64,000 nt of DNA from Paenibacillus timonensis (lineage in GTDB: Bacteria; Bacillota; Bacilli; Paenibacillales; Paenibacillaceae), in NCBI RefSeq assembly GCF_022427145.1, contig NZ_JAKSXN010000007.1:1-64000 (forward strand). Reading direction: 5' to 3'. Each line of letters opens with the position of its first letter. Within the stretch, counting starts at the first letter, position 1. Both the position numbers and the translations under genes were made by a program. The notes beneath the pieces were generated by a model. That model saw only the letters and a list, made by a program, of their open reading frames with translations, ran no database searches and had not been told where the DNA came from. Positions 8,222-16,358 of the stretch are shown one piece after another.

Positions 8222-8851
8222 ATGAGCGAAACCGAATTTTTTGACATCTGGACCAAGGATATGATGAAACTGGGCACCGCCTCCAGACAAGAGGTGCATG
8301 CGAAAGGGCTGTGGCATCAAACCTTTCATTGCTGGATCATGAAACGGGATGCCAAGGGACAAATCGATCTCCTATTTCAACGGCGTCATCCCAACAAAGA
8401 CGTGTTCCCTTCGCTGCTGGATACATCTTGTGCAGGGCATCTCCAAGCCGGAGAAGACGCAAGGGACGGGGTCCGCGAACTGGAGGAGGAGCTCGGCTTA
8501 GCGGTAGCGGTAGAGGACCTAACCTATATCGGCAGGGTGGCGCAGGAGCATATCCTTTCGCCCCATTTGATCGACCGCGAGTTGAACCATGTATTTCTCT
8601 ACGAAAGCGAACGGCCTTTAGTCGATTACCGCATCCAGACCGAGGAGCTGACGGGGCTTTATTGGGTTGGCATGCGGGCCTTTCAGGAGCTGCGCCGCGG
8701 GGAACGCGACCAGCTGACGTCAACCGGAGTTTACGTGGACGAGGCCAGCGGGGGGCTGACGGAAGAACAGGCCAAATGGCGGCTCACGGATTTTACGCCC
8801 AATTCGGACGAGTACTATCAACTGTTATTTGACCAGATTGGAAAGAGGTAG
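8222..8851 (+). CDS. NUDIX hydrolase (IPP-isomerase-like subgroup)
   Basis: The ATG at 8222 is preferred over an upstream in-frame TTG because GGAGG at 8212-8216 precedes it. The 209-residue product carries a Nudix box GHLQAGEDARDGVRELEEEL; the loop between the first Glu and the RE pair is one residue shorter than the classical spacing, as I recall for homologues related to isopentenyl-diphosphate isomerase. It hydrolyses a nucleoside-diphosphate-linked or similar pyrophosphate; the substrate is not predictable. A VanZ-like gene follows almost immediately. Confidence 0.82.
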   Translation: MSETEFFDIWTKDMMKLGTASRQEVHAKGLWHQTFHCWIMKRDAKGQIDLLFQRRHPNKDVFPSLLDTSCAGHLQAGEDARDGVRELEEELGLAVAVEDLTYIGRVAQEHILSPHLIDRELNHVFLYESERPLVDYRIQTEELTGLYWVGMRAFQELRRGERDQLTSTGVYVDEASGGLTEEQAKWRLTDFTPNSDEYYQLLFDQIGKR

Positions 8852-8857
8852 TTGAAG

Positions 8858-9277
8858 GTGAAACCGCAAGATAGAAGGTGGGCCTTGCTTGCGCTCGCAG
8901 GGTATACCTTATTGCTGGCCTACTGGATGCTGTTTGGTTTCGGCCGAGCCCCGCAAGATACCTATATGTACAATGTGAAGCCTTTTTTTACGATCCGCCA
9001 ATTTCTTCGGTCAGGGGACTTGATGTCGAGCCGTTGGCTCATCAACATGATCGGGAATATCGGCGTGTTCGTGCCATTCGGCCTCTTGATGCCGATCGTG
9101 CCTGGAGGAAAGCTGCGGCGGCTGCTTTCTCTTTTTTTGCTGGGGGTTGCGATTCTGGAGGTTTTGCAGCTGGTACTTAAGAGGGGCAGCTTCGACGTCG
9201 ACGATATGATTCTGAACACGGCGGGTTTTCTGTTGGGCGTCGGCATATATAAATTATATGATCGTATGCGGCGTTAG
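8858..9277 (+). CDS. VanZ-like membrane protein
   Basis: A GTG at 8858 is chosen because AGAGG at 8844-8848 gives 9-base spacing, while a TTG at 8852 is too close. The 139-residue protein has about four membrane segments and the VanZ-family signature: NMIGNIGVFVPFGLLMPI in the middle and SFDVDDMILNTAGFLLG near the end. VanZ of the Tn1546 vancomycin cluster gives low-level teicoplanin resistance; most chromosomal relatives are uncharacterised envelope proteins. No van ligase genes are present here. Confidence 0.85.
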   Translation: MKPQDRRWALLALAGYTLLLAYWMLFGFGRAPQDTYMYNVKPFFTIRQFLRSGDLMSSRWLINMIGNIGVFVPFGLLMPIVPGGKLRRLLSLFLLGVAILEVLQLVLKRGSFDVDDMILNTAGFLLGVGIYKLYDRMRR

Positions 9278-9352
9278 CCGAGACTAGCCTATTTATTTTC
9301 TACTGGGGTATATTCGCCTCGCTGTGTTCTGGGGGAAAGGGGAAAATCCACA

Positions 9353-9817
9353 TTGGAATCCAGGAAGTTTGTCGACACGAAAATCAAGCGATCCATCGCA
9401 AACCAGGCGGAGCAGACGGACCAGCGAACGTTGGCGTTATGGGCGGCGGATTGCGCCGATCGCGTGCTGGCCAGCTTCGAGGCGGAGCGGCCGGGGGATC
9501 AGCGGCCGCGATTGGCGATCGAAGCCGCGCGGGCTTGGGTGCGCGGCGAAGTGAGCATGGCCGCGGCGCGCGCGGCGGCGTTTGCGGCGCATCATGCGGC
9601 GCGCGAAGCCGGCCATGCCTCCGCCAGCGCTGCGGCCCGTGCTGCCGGCCACGCGGCGGCAACCGCGCATGTGGCGGGCCACGCGGCGCATAGCGCCACC
9701 TACGCCGCCAAGGCGATGGCCTACGCCGCGGGCGATGCGGAAGCGGCCAAGGCGAAAACCGAGCTGGAGCGGCAGTGGCAGCTTAGCCGGCTGCTTGAGC
9801 TGGGAAGTAACCGGTGA
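9353..9817 (+). CDS. Imm-5-like putative immunity protein
   Basis: This 154-residue, extremely Ala/His-rich helical protein has the pattern WAADCADRVLASFEAERPGD followed by RPRLAIEAARAWVRGEVSMAAAR and repeated AGHAAATAH stretches. That pattern matches the Imm-5-like putative immunity family, which is scattered widely as orphans near no toxin. It starts at TTG behind a GGGGGAAAGGGG region. Local GC is higher than in its neighbours. No polymorphic toxin gene is adjacent, so an immunity role here is only a family-based guess. Confidence 0.75.
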   Translation: MESRKFVDTKIKRSIANQAEQTDQRTLALWAADCADRVLASFEAERPGDQRPRLAIEAARAWVRGEVSMAAARAAAFAAHHAAREAGHASASAAARAAGHAAATAHVAGHAAHSATYAAKAMAYAAGDAEAAKAKTELERQWQLSRLLELGSNR

Positions 9818-9898
9818 TTGGGGCGGTATAGCTTGAGCTCTCGCTAATCGCCGGCGACTTTAACGATTGAATCTATCATCCATGAAGGAGATGTACCT

Positions 9899-10344
9899 AT
9901 GAACCATACACTGCTCATTGTACGTCAAGCGGAGCTCGGGGATCTGGAACCATTGGCTCGGTTGTTTGACGAATATCGCTTATTTTATGAACAGGAGCCC
10001 GGCAGTTTTTGGAGGAACGGTTGGGTCGGCGCGAATCCGTCGTCTTTCTGGCCATTGAGCCGGTCAGCGGGGGCGCGGTCGGGTTTACGCAACTCTATCC
10101 GTCTTTTTCCTCCATTTCGATGAAACGGGTTTGGATTTTAAACGATTTGTACGTGCGGGAGGAATACCGGAACCAAGGCGCGGCGAAGCTGCTCTTGGAA
10201 GCGGCGAAATCCCACGCCCGGCAAACGGATGCCAAAGGCCTGGAACTGTCGACGGCCATGACCAACGTCCGGGCTCAGCGCTTGTATGAAACAATCGGGT
10301 ACGAGCGGGATACGGCGTTTTACCATTACTTCTTAAGCTTGTAG
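9899..10344 (+). pseudogene. GNAT N-acetyltransferase, interrupted by a frameshift
   Basis: Frame one from the ATG at 9899 gives VRQAELGDLEPLARLFDEYR and then FYEQEP. The rest of the GNAT domain (FLEERLGRRES, then NDLYVREEYRNQGAAKLL and AQRLYETIGYERD) continues in another frame ending at 10344. The switch falls near 9992-10005, and a few residues expected between EQ and GARQFLEER seem missing, so a short deletion that is not a multiple of three is likely. Everything else is intact, so this is either a recent pseudogene or an assembly error. The two-component system starts 19 bases downstream. Confidence 0.8.
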
Positions 10345-10363
10345 TACGAGAAGGAGTTGTCGC

Positions 10364-11059
10364 ATGACCAAAGTGCTTGTAGTGGATGACGAGGCGAGTA
10401 TTTCAGGAGCGGTGTCTTATGCGCTGCGGCGGGAAGGGTATACGGTGGAGACGGCGGCGGACGGGCAAGAGGCGCTGGACCGCGTCGAAATGTTCAGACC
10501 GGAGGTCATGGTGCTCGACGTCATGATGCCGAAGCTAAGCGGATACGAAGTATGCCGTAAGTTGGAGGGACGGCCGTCGCGGCCGGCGATCTTGCTGTTG
10601 ACCGTCAAAAACGACATCGTTGACAAAGTGCTGGGCCTGGAGCTCGGGGCGGACGATTACATGACCAAGCCGTTTGATATGCGGGAACTTGTCGCTCGGG
10701 TCAAAGCATTGACGCGGCGTGGCCCGCGGACTACCCCGGAAAATACCGGCGAGGAGCAGGAACCCCTTCGGCTGGGTGGACTAACGATAAACCTGCTCAA
10801 TCGAACGGTTCAGGCTGGCGATACCCTGATCGATCTGACGCCGAAGGAATTCGATTTGCTGGCGCTCCTGGCTGGACACCCTGGGCGGGTGTATACCCGG
10901 GAGGCGCTGCTGGAGCAGGTGTGGGACATCGACTTCGCCGGCGGCACGCGAACGGTTGATATGCACGTGCAGCGGCTGCGCAAGAAGCTGGGCCCGTGGA
11001 GCGATTGCATTCAAACCGTGTACGGCATCGGCTATAAAAGCGCGGAGCAACTGACATGA
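10364..11059 (+). CDS. OmpR/PhoB-family response regulator
   Basis: The 231-residue protein has a receiver domain (phospho-acceptor D52 in VLDVMMP, acidic pair D9/E10, K102 in TKPF) and a C-terminal winged-helix DNA-binding domain ending VQRLRKKLGPWSDCIQTVYGIGYK. It should be phosphorylated by the kinase encoded directly downstream, whose ATG overlaps its stop by four bases. It probably regulates envelope or stress genes; no target is identified. Confidence 0.95.
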   Translation: MTKVLVVDDEASISGAVSYALRREGYTVETAADGQEALDRVEMFRPEVMVLDVMMPKLSGYEVCRKLEGRPSRPAILLLTVKNDIVDKVLGLELGADDYMTKPFDMRELVARVKALTRRGPRTTPENTGEEQEPLRLGGLTINLLNRTVQAGDTLIDLTPKEFDLLALLAGHPGRVYTREALLEQVWDIDFAGGTRTVDMHVQRLRKKLGPWSDCIQTVYGIGYKSAEQLT

Positions 11060-12567
11060 AGCGGCGGTCCTGGCGGTTTGGCTTGAAGTGGAAGGCTGCC
11101 ATGCTGCTTGCCGTCCTGCTTGCTGCGGTCATTGCCGTGCTCAGCGTCCTGGTGTTAGCCGGGATCCGGGAGGACCAGTGGCAGAGGCTGGAGCAAACAT
11201 TGGCAGCGGAGGCGGAGGCCGCGAATCTGCGGGTCCGCCAGGAAGCGCTGACGAGCGGCTCGCCCGCTCCGGATGCGTTCATGGAACAAAGCGGCCAAGG
11301 CCTCGCCGTTGATTTAGGTGCGGAAAGCGGACTACCCGTTACGTTGTACAAAGCGGACGGGTCGCTAGCCGGCACCTCGCTGCCGTTTCAGCCGAAAGCA
11401 GACGTCCAGGATGCGCTGGCTTATACGGCAAAAGGACAGTCGGCTTATATCACGGAAGGGGATCGGCTGTTGTATCTAGCACCGCTCTATACGGTTGATC
11501 AGCAGCCGGTGGGGACGGTCCAATTTCATGTGTCTCTCACGGAGCAGCACGCTTTTTACGCGAGGATCCGGCGATTGTTCTGGCTGGTTGGCGCTTCGGT
11601 GCTGGTCGGTGGATTTCTGCTAGGCTACCTCTACGTTTGGCGACAAGCTCATGTGATCACGCGGTTAAACCGCGCCGCAACGCGGATTGGGGAAGGGGAG
11701 TACCTCGATGAGCCAACGGTCCAACGGAAGGATGAACTAGGCGAGTTGGCGCAGGGGATTTATGAAATGAGCGGAAAAATCGCTACGACCCACGCCCAAC
11801 TGACGGATGAGAAAAGCAAGCTGCTTGAGGCCGTTACCCGTTTACAGGAGCTGGAGCAACAGCAGAAGCTGTTCATCGGGAACATCAGCCATGAGCTGAA
11901 AACGCCGCTGACCTCGATCCTCGCCTACACCGACCTGTTGGACATGTACCGGGACGACCCGGCCCTTCTTGAGGAGGCGTCTCGTCACATCGGCATGGAA
12001 GCGGAGCGATTATACGCGCTGGTCGAGAAATCGCTGAAGCTCTCCTCCATGGACGTCTACGAGTTCGAAACGCATGCGGCCTCGGTTGATTTGAAGCCTT
12101 TGCTCGCGGAAGCGGCGGCACGCCTGCAGGCGAAAGCGGAGAAACAAGGCATCCAAATCGTTACCGCCTTGCAGGAAGGCAAGGTGTGGGCGGATGCGGA
12201 TAACGTGATGCATATGGTGATCAATCTGCTGGATAACGCCGTGAAATACAACAGACCCGGCGGGAAAGTGTTTTTGTCCAATGAGGTAACCTCGGAGGCG
12301 GGTGAATCCGGCCGGATGCAAATCATAGTGAGGGACACCGGCCTCGGTATTCCGCCGGAGGCATGGTCCCGCATCTTCGATCCTTTCTATACCGTCAGCA
12401 GCGACCGATCCAGAGCCCACGGCGGGACAGGTTTAGGCCTGCCACTCGTTCGCAGCCTCGCGGAGAAGCAGCATGGCTCGGTTAACCTGACGGCATCCGG
12501 ACCCGAAGGATCGATGTTCGTGATCGAACTGCCGCTGGAACGTCCGCATCTTAACGGTGGCGGCTAA
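11056..12567 (+). CDS. Sensor histidine kinase (HAMP, HisKA, HATPase_c)
   Basis: The 503-residue kinase has two membrane segments (about 14-36 and 174-193) flanking an extracytoplasmic sensor of about 135 residues. A HAMP region follows at about 195-245, then a dimerisation helix with phospho-accepting H279 in NISHELKTPLTSI, then an ATPase domain with N-box NLLDNAVKYN and G-boxes DTGLGIP and GGTGLGLPL. It phosphorylates the regulator encoded just upstream and translationally coupled to it. The signal is unknown. A strong terminator follows. Confidence 0.95.
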   Translation: MKRRSWRFGLKWKAAMLLAVLLAAVIAVLSVLVLAGIREDQWQRLEQTLAAEAEAANLRVRQEALTSGSPAPDAFMEQSGQGLAVDLGAESGLPVTLYKADGSLAGTSLPFQPKADVQDALAYTAKGQSAYITEGDRLLYLAPLYTVDQQPVGTVQFHVSLTEQHAFYARIRRLFWLVGASVLVGGFLLGYLYVWRQAHVITRLNRAATRIGEGEYLDEPTVQRKDELGELAQGIYEMSGKIATTHAQLTDEKSKLLEAVTRLQELEQQQKLFIGNISHELKTPLTSILAYTDLLDMYRDDPALLEEASRHIGMEAERLYALVEKSLKLSSMDVYEFETHAASVDLKPLLAEAAARLQAKAEKQGIQIVTALQEGKVWADADNVMHMVINLLDNAVKYNRPGGKVFLSNEVTSEAGESGRMQIIVRDTGLGIPPEAWSRIFDPFYTVSSDRSRAHGGTGLGLPLVRSLAEKQHGSVNLTASGPEGSMFVIELPLERPHLNGGG

Positions 12568-12580
12568 TCCCGCAGGTTTC

Positions 12581-12611
12581 AGCCCAGACTTGAACAAGTC
12601 GGGGCTTTTTT
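12581..12611 (+). terminator. Rho-independent terminator of the two-component operon
   Basis: AGCCC and GACTTG pair with CAAGTC and GGGCT around a two-base loop, with one mismatch in the stem, and the hairpin is followed by six T bases. It lies 14 bases after the kinase stop. Confidence 0.85.
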
Positions 12612-12860
12612 GCATGGTGCCCGGGCGGGTGGATAAGCTCCTGGGCGGCTAAGCTGCTGGACTGTTGGCTTATTGGCTTCCTGGCCGCTGGATTGCGGCT
12701 GTAGGCTGGTGGGCTGTAAGCCGGCGGGCTGCAATATGCTGGGCTATAGGCTGGTGAGTTGCCGCGCTGCCGGGCTGTTTGCTGCTAGGCGTTGGGCTTC
12801 TGGTAGCCAGGCCTCGGATTATCCGGTTGCAAGGACTCCGGTTGCAGGCCACTGAGCGAT
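12612..12860 (+). repeat. Low-complexity GGCTG-rich intergenic region
   Basis: About 250 bases contain many degenerate repeats of the unit GGCTGNNGGGCTG (GCTGCTGGACTG, GGCTGGTGGGCTG, GGCGGGCTGC and similar). Short open frames translate only as low-complexity Gly/Cys/Leu strings, so I see no gene. Strand asymmetry (G over C) is clear. No function is evident. Confidence 0.6.
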
Positions 12861-12897
12861 AAGGCCAACTGCAAAAGTGGCGTTTTCGGCCGAAATG

Positions 12898-12971
12898 AAC
12901 TGCATTTTTGCATTTGAAGGGCCACCAGCCGCCATTTGCGTACAAATCGCCTGCACTTTTGCATTTGGCGA
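12898..12971 (+). repeat. Pair of dispersed-type intergenic repeats (TGCA-TTTTGCATTTG units)
   Basis: ACTGCATTTTTGCATTTG (from 12899) and CCTGCACTTTTGCATTTG (from 12951) are near-identical 18-base units. A related CTGCAAAAGTGGCG element lies just upstream. Elements of this look are found between genes in Paenibacillus genomes, from general recollection. They may be remnants of a small mobile repeat. Confidence 0.55.
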
Positions 12972-12972
12972 A

Positions 12973-13010
12973 GCCGTTACAAGAATATGCCGTTACAAGA
13001 ACGTTACAAG
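12973..13010 (+). repeat. Three direct copies of CGTTACAAG
   Basis: CGTTACAAG occurs at 12975-12983, 12991-12999 and 13002-13010; the first two sit in identical 13-base GCCGTTACAAGAA units. The copies lie about 30 bases before a TATACT -10-like box (13040-13045) and 120 bases before the lipoprotein gene. Spacing of 16 and 11 bases could fit an activator site. Function is inferred only from position. Confidence 0.45.
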
Positions 13011-13132
13011 TCGGATATTTTTACGTGATAACTCTTTTCTATACTGAGGTCAACAGGGGAAACGGTCCGGGTAAAGGGCAAAAGTTTCGGAGCGCTCAAG
13101 CCCCTGTGACCCTAACGCGGGAGGTACCTCTG

Positions 13133-14353
13133 ATGAAACAGCACGCCGGGAAGTACGGTTTCAAGCTGTTGGCGGCAGCGCTGATGTCCGTCGCCGTGAC
13201 GGCCTGCCAATCGTCCGGAGAACGGCTGACGGTCGTTGACCCCGGGGCTCACCGAACCGGACAGCAGCAGCCCGTCCGGGATGGTGCGGTTGAAGTTGGC
13301 GCCAACCGGCAATTGACGGTTGTAAACGCGCCGACACGATCGGAAGGCCGGGAGATTAGCGTTGCCAGGACGCATGTCATTAAGGCTTCGAGCATTCAGT
13401 CCTGGATTTCGGAGGACGAGATCGAGGTCGAGACGACCAGACAGATCAAAGCAGGGACGGCGACAGAGGAACCGGAGTATGCGTACGAGGCCTCAATCGT
13501 GAACCTGGTGACCGGCGAAACGCGCAAGCCTGCGGGAGAGGAGGGACAGCAGATGGACGGCTACATGCTTGTGAAGGGAACCACGTCTCCTGACGGCCGG
13601 TACCGTTTTGTTCAGAAATGGAAGGATAAATACATGGCCGACAATTTCGTGGAGGATCTCCGGACGGGAGATACGATTCAGATTCCGGGAGAAAACTACT
13701 TGGAGCTCGGCGGCTGGCTGAACGAAGAGACGTATATTTTGGCAGCAGGTTCGCCTAACGGCCGAGGAGATATCAGGCAAATTTCTGCGGCAGACGGGAA
13801 GGTGACGACGCTGGCGCTGGAGGATCCCGACATTGAGGTGTTTACGCAATTCGGCGTTAGCCACGGACGGATTTACTATACCGACAACCACCAGACCTTG
13901 AAGGTATTCGATCCCGGTCAATCCAAGCCGGTCAGCTTGATCCGTGACGTCTGGAATTTTCTGATCTCGCCCGACAGCCAATATATTGCGGTCTCCACGG
14001 TTACTCAATCGGGAGCTTTTCAAGGCAGTGAACTGCTGATCTACGACTCGACTGGCCGCTTGCAGGGCACGCTCATCGGAAAAGGAGACCTAATCTCCTA
14101 CGTATCCTGGTCTCCGGATTCTGCGAAGCTGGCATTCGATGTGTATACCGAGAAGGCGCCGGGGATGAATGGAGTCTATATTTTTGATACCGGCTCCGGG
14201 CAAGTGTCGCCGCTCGCTCCCTATTACGCGTCCGCTGACCCGCTTCCCCATCCAGTGTACCCGCTAAGCTGGAGTCCGTCGGGCAAACGTCTGGGAATTA
14301 CGTTGGATGATCCGAAATCGCTGCTCGTCACCCAAGTCATCGACTTTAAGTAA
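13133..14353 (+). CDS. Lipoprotein with beta-propeller (TolB-like) repeats
   Basis: The ATG at 13133 follows GGGAGGT and gives a lipoprotein signal with lipobox VTAC (Cys25); a longer upstream frame is only repeat sequence. The mature 380-residue part has WD/TolB-type blades, for example SPDGRYRFVQKW, SPDSQYIAVST, SWSPDSAKLAFDVY and SWSPSGKRLG. It is expected to be tethered to the outer face of the membrane, with a binding or scaffolding role. The stalk-domain gene follows 37 bases later, suggesting one transcript. The ligand is unknown. Confidence 0.82.
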   Translation: MKQHAGKYGFKLLAAALMSVAVTACQSSGERLTVVDPGAHRTGQQQPVRDGAVEVGANRQLTVVNAPTRSEGREISVARTHVIKASSIQSWISEDEIEVETTRQIKAGTATEEPEYAYEASIVNLVTGETRKPAGEEGQQMDGYMLVKGTTSPDGRYRFVQKWKDKYMADNFVEDLRTGDTIQIPGENYLELGGWLNEETYILAAGSPNGRGDIRQISAADGKVTTLALEDPDIEVFTQFGVSHGRIYYTDNHQTLKVFDPGQSKPVSLIRDVWNFLISPDSQYIAVSTVTQSGAFQGSELLIYDSTGRLQGTLIGKGDLISYVSWSPDSAKLAFDVYTEKAPGMNGVYIFDTGSGQVSPLAPYYASADPLPHPVYPLSWSPSGKRLGITLDDPKSLLVTQVIDFK

Positions 14354-14390
14354 CCACGAAAATATCCATTAAGGGAGAGGAATCAACGAC

Positions 14391-15104
14391 ATGAACAATC
14401 ACATGAAAAAATCCATCTTGGCTTTCGCCGTAGTAGGCATGACCTTTACCGGAGCCGCCGGAGTCTATGCCGGAACGCAACTGCAGAAAATCACCGCTTA
14501 TTTGAACCATCAGATCGGCATCCAGGTCGATGGCAAAACCTATGCTCCGGTTGACGGACAAGGCCGTCATTTAGCGCCAATCACGTATAACGGCACAACG
14601 TATTTGCCGGTACGGGCATTGGCGGACGTGCTGAAGGTCCCAGTGAACTATGACGCGAACAACCATCTGGTGCAAATCGGCAGCAAAACGCCGGAAACCC
14701 CGGAAGCTCCAAATACGGGCTTAATTCCCGCAACCTATACGAAGGCCCAATTGGAGGAGATCACGAAGGCGTTCGCCCAATTCGAATCTTTTGAAACGCC
14801 TTATGCGCCTCAACAAATGGCCAAAGGAGACGCCTTTAACATGGTGGGCGCCTCGGAGGATGGCGTAAATCTGATCTTTAATCATATGACGGTTACGGTA
14901 TCCCCGCGGGACTACGCTTATGAATACGAAGGGAAGACGGTGACCCTGTCGAACGGCGTTCAAGCCAAATGGTACACGCCGTCCGAAACGCCGATGCTTT
15001 CCTTCAAGCTGGACGACCGTTTCGTTACGCTGAGCTCGCCGGACGGCAAATTAAGCAAAACGCAGCTGGAGAAAGTTGCCGTTACCGTTGCGAAGTTGAA
15101 ATAA
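14391..15104 (+). CDS. Secreted stalk-domain (copper amine oxidase N-like) protein
   Basis: The 237-residue protein has a signal peptide (hydrophobic 8-26, cleavage near VYAG). It carries the stalk-domain pattern: YLNHQIGIQVDGK, TYNGTTYLPVRALADVLKVPVNYDANNHLVQIG at about 40-95. This domain is abundant in Paenibacillus exoproteins and is thought to act in the cell wall. The C-terminal 130 residues are beta-rich and unrecognised. It probably works outside the cell with the propeller lipoprotein encoded upstream. Confidence 0.85.
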   Translation: MNNHMKKSILAFAVVGMTFTGAAGVYAGTQLQKITAYLNHQIGIQVDGKTYAPVDGQGRHLAPITYNGTTYLPVRALADVLKVPVNYDANNHLVQIGSKTPETPEAPNTGLIPATYTKAQLEEITKAFAQFESFETPYAPQQMAKGDAFNMVGASEDGVNLIFNHMTVTVSPRDYAYEYEGKTVTLSNGVQAKWYTPSETPMLSFKLDDRFVTLSSPDGKLSKTQLEKVAVTVAKLK

Positions 15105-15154
15105 AAAAATAAGCCAGCACGAGATGAAAAAGGAAATATCCTAAGGAATCTCGG

Positions 15155-15200
15155 GAGGCCTGCCGGAGCAGAAGGAATTCATGCTTCGACAGGCCTCTTT
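15155..15200 (+). terminator. Hairpin terminator after stalk-protein gene
   Basis: GAGGCCTG pairs with CAGGCCTC and the inner CGGAGCA with TGCTTCG; three T bases follow. It ends the lipoprotein/stalk transcript about 50 bases after the stop codon. Confidence 0.7.
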
Positions 15201-15300
15201 CCGTTAGGCGAATGTCAGTAAATCGGCATTTACGACCCACCCGTTCTGGCCTAATATGGTGTTATTGGGCAAATCTTGATATGTTTCGGAGGTGACGTAA

Positions 15301-15834
15301 ATGGGAGAGGACGAACTAGGCGAGTTATTCATGAGAATAACGCTCCATCGCATGACGGATCTGTATAGGCCGAAGCTGCGGGAAGCTTTAAGCACAATAA
15401 GCTTAGAGGAGTTGTGGTCAGAACCGTACCCCTCGGGTAATCCGGTCGGCAGCATCGTTCTGCATGTGACCGAGCACGTAGCCAGAAGCAGTTTGCGGCT
15501 ACATCGGCACTGCGATCAATTGCAGCCGAATTTCGAACGTTTTTTTCCGGCGGGGGATCAAACCCCCGAGCAGCTCATCCAGCTCTTTGAGGGGGAACTC
15601 CTGTCATGGAAAATCTTCATGCTCGAGTGTTTGAGCGATGGAACCCGGATGGATCCGGAGCAGATGCACCAGTTGTATCACGTGGTCGAACATACCGGCT
15701 ATCATTTAGGGCAAATCATCGACCGAGTGCAAGCGTCAACCGGAAAGAAGTTTTCCTTTGCCCAAAACGGGTTAAATGAAGCGTATTTGCGGCGTCAAAT
15801 CGAGGAGGGGAAGTTGGATGAGCAGATCCATTGA
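15301..15834 (+). CDS. DinB-like protein
   Basis: A perfect GGAGGTGA site sits 5 bases before the ATG at 15301. The 177-residue protein contains SIVLHVTEHVARSSLRL near residues 51-67 and HVVEHTGYHLGQI near 127-139, giving the histidine pattern of DinB four-helix bundles. It is probably a small metal-binding cytoplasmic enzyme. Its 3' end overlaps the next DinB-like gene by 17 bases, so the two form a pair that may work together. Confidence 0.8.
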   Translation: MGEDELGELFMRITLHRMTDLYRPKLREALSTISLEELWSEPYPSGNPVGSIVLHVTEHVARSSLRLHRHCDQLQPNFERFFPAGDQTPEQLIQLFEGELLSWKIFMLECLSDGTRMDPEQMHQLYHVVEHTGYHLGQIIDRVQASTGKKFSFAQNGLNEAYLRRQIEEGKLDEQIH

Positions 15835-16270
15835 ACGATTTGAACTTCTGCTGGCGGAGCTTTCAAGCATCGTCAGCAGCATGGACGAGGTAAGGTTTAT
15901 GAGTAAACCGTCGCCGGAGAAGTGGTCGAAGCTGGAAATCCTCGGGCACTTGTGCGATTCGGCAGCAAATAACCATTTGCGGTTTACGCAGATCCTAACG
16001 ACGGACGAACCGGTAAGGATTGAGGGGTACGCGCAGGGTGAGTGGGTGAAGCGTCACGGGTATCAGCATCATTATCGCCGCGAGGAACTTCTCTTGTTGT
16101 GGAATCAACTCAACGTGTGGATCCTGAACGTGCTGCGGAGCGCCGCCGAATCGGATTGGGCGAAACCGTGCGTACTCGGCGACGGCACCTCGCTAACGCT
16201 CGACGAATTGTTTGAAGATTATGTCCGGCATGCGGAGCATCATCTCGGGCAAATCCGCGAAATTCGTTAA
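15818..16270 (+). CDS. DinB-like protein (YfiT-type)
   Basis: The ATG at 15818 is chosen because GAGGAGGGG lies just upstream. The 150-residue product shows KWSKLEILGHLCDSAANNHLRF (about 35-56) and HAEHHLGQIREIR at the C-terminus, the usual DinB/YfiT histidine triad positions. It overlaps the preceding DinB-like gene in another frame, showing tight translational coupling of two paralogues. The reaction is unknown. Confidence 0.82.
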   Translation: MSRSIERFELLLAELSSIVSSMDEVRFMSKPSPEKWSKLEILGHLCDSAANNHLRFTQILTTDEPVRIEGYAQGEWVKRHGYQHHYRREELLLLWNQLNVWILNVLRSAAESDWAKPCVLGDGTSLTLDELFEDYVRHAEHHLGQIREIR

Positions 16271-16358
16271 GAAGATAAAATCCCTATGATTTTCCCGGTT
16301 CCTTGTTTATATTAGATACACATACACAACCATGAAGAACAAAGAGAGGGAAATAGCC

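Noticed and set aside
8858-9277. Part of a vancomycin-resistance cluster
   Set aside because: Only a VanZ-like protein is present; no vanH, vanA/B-type ligase or vanX is nearby, and VanZ relatives are common orphans.
12908-13132. N-terminal extension of the lipoprotein reading frame
   Set aside because: The extension is translated repeat sequence; the ATG at 13133 has a good Shine-Dalgarno and starts a proper lipoprotein signal peptide.
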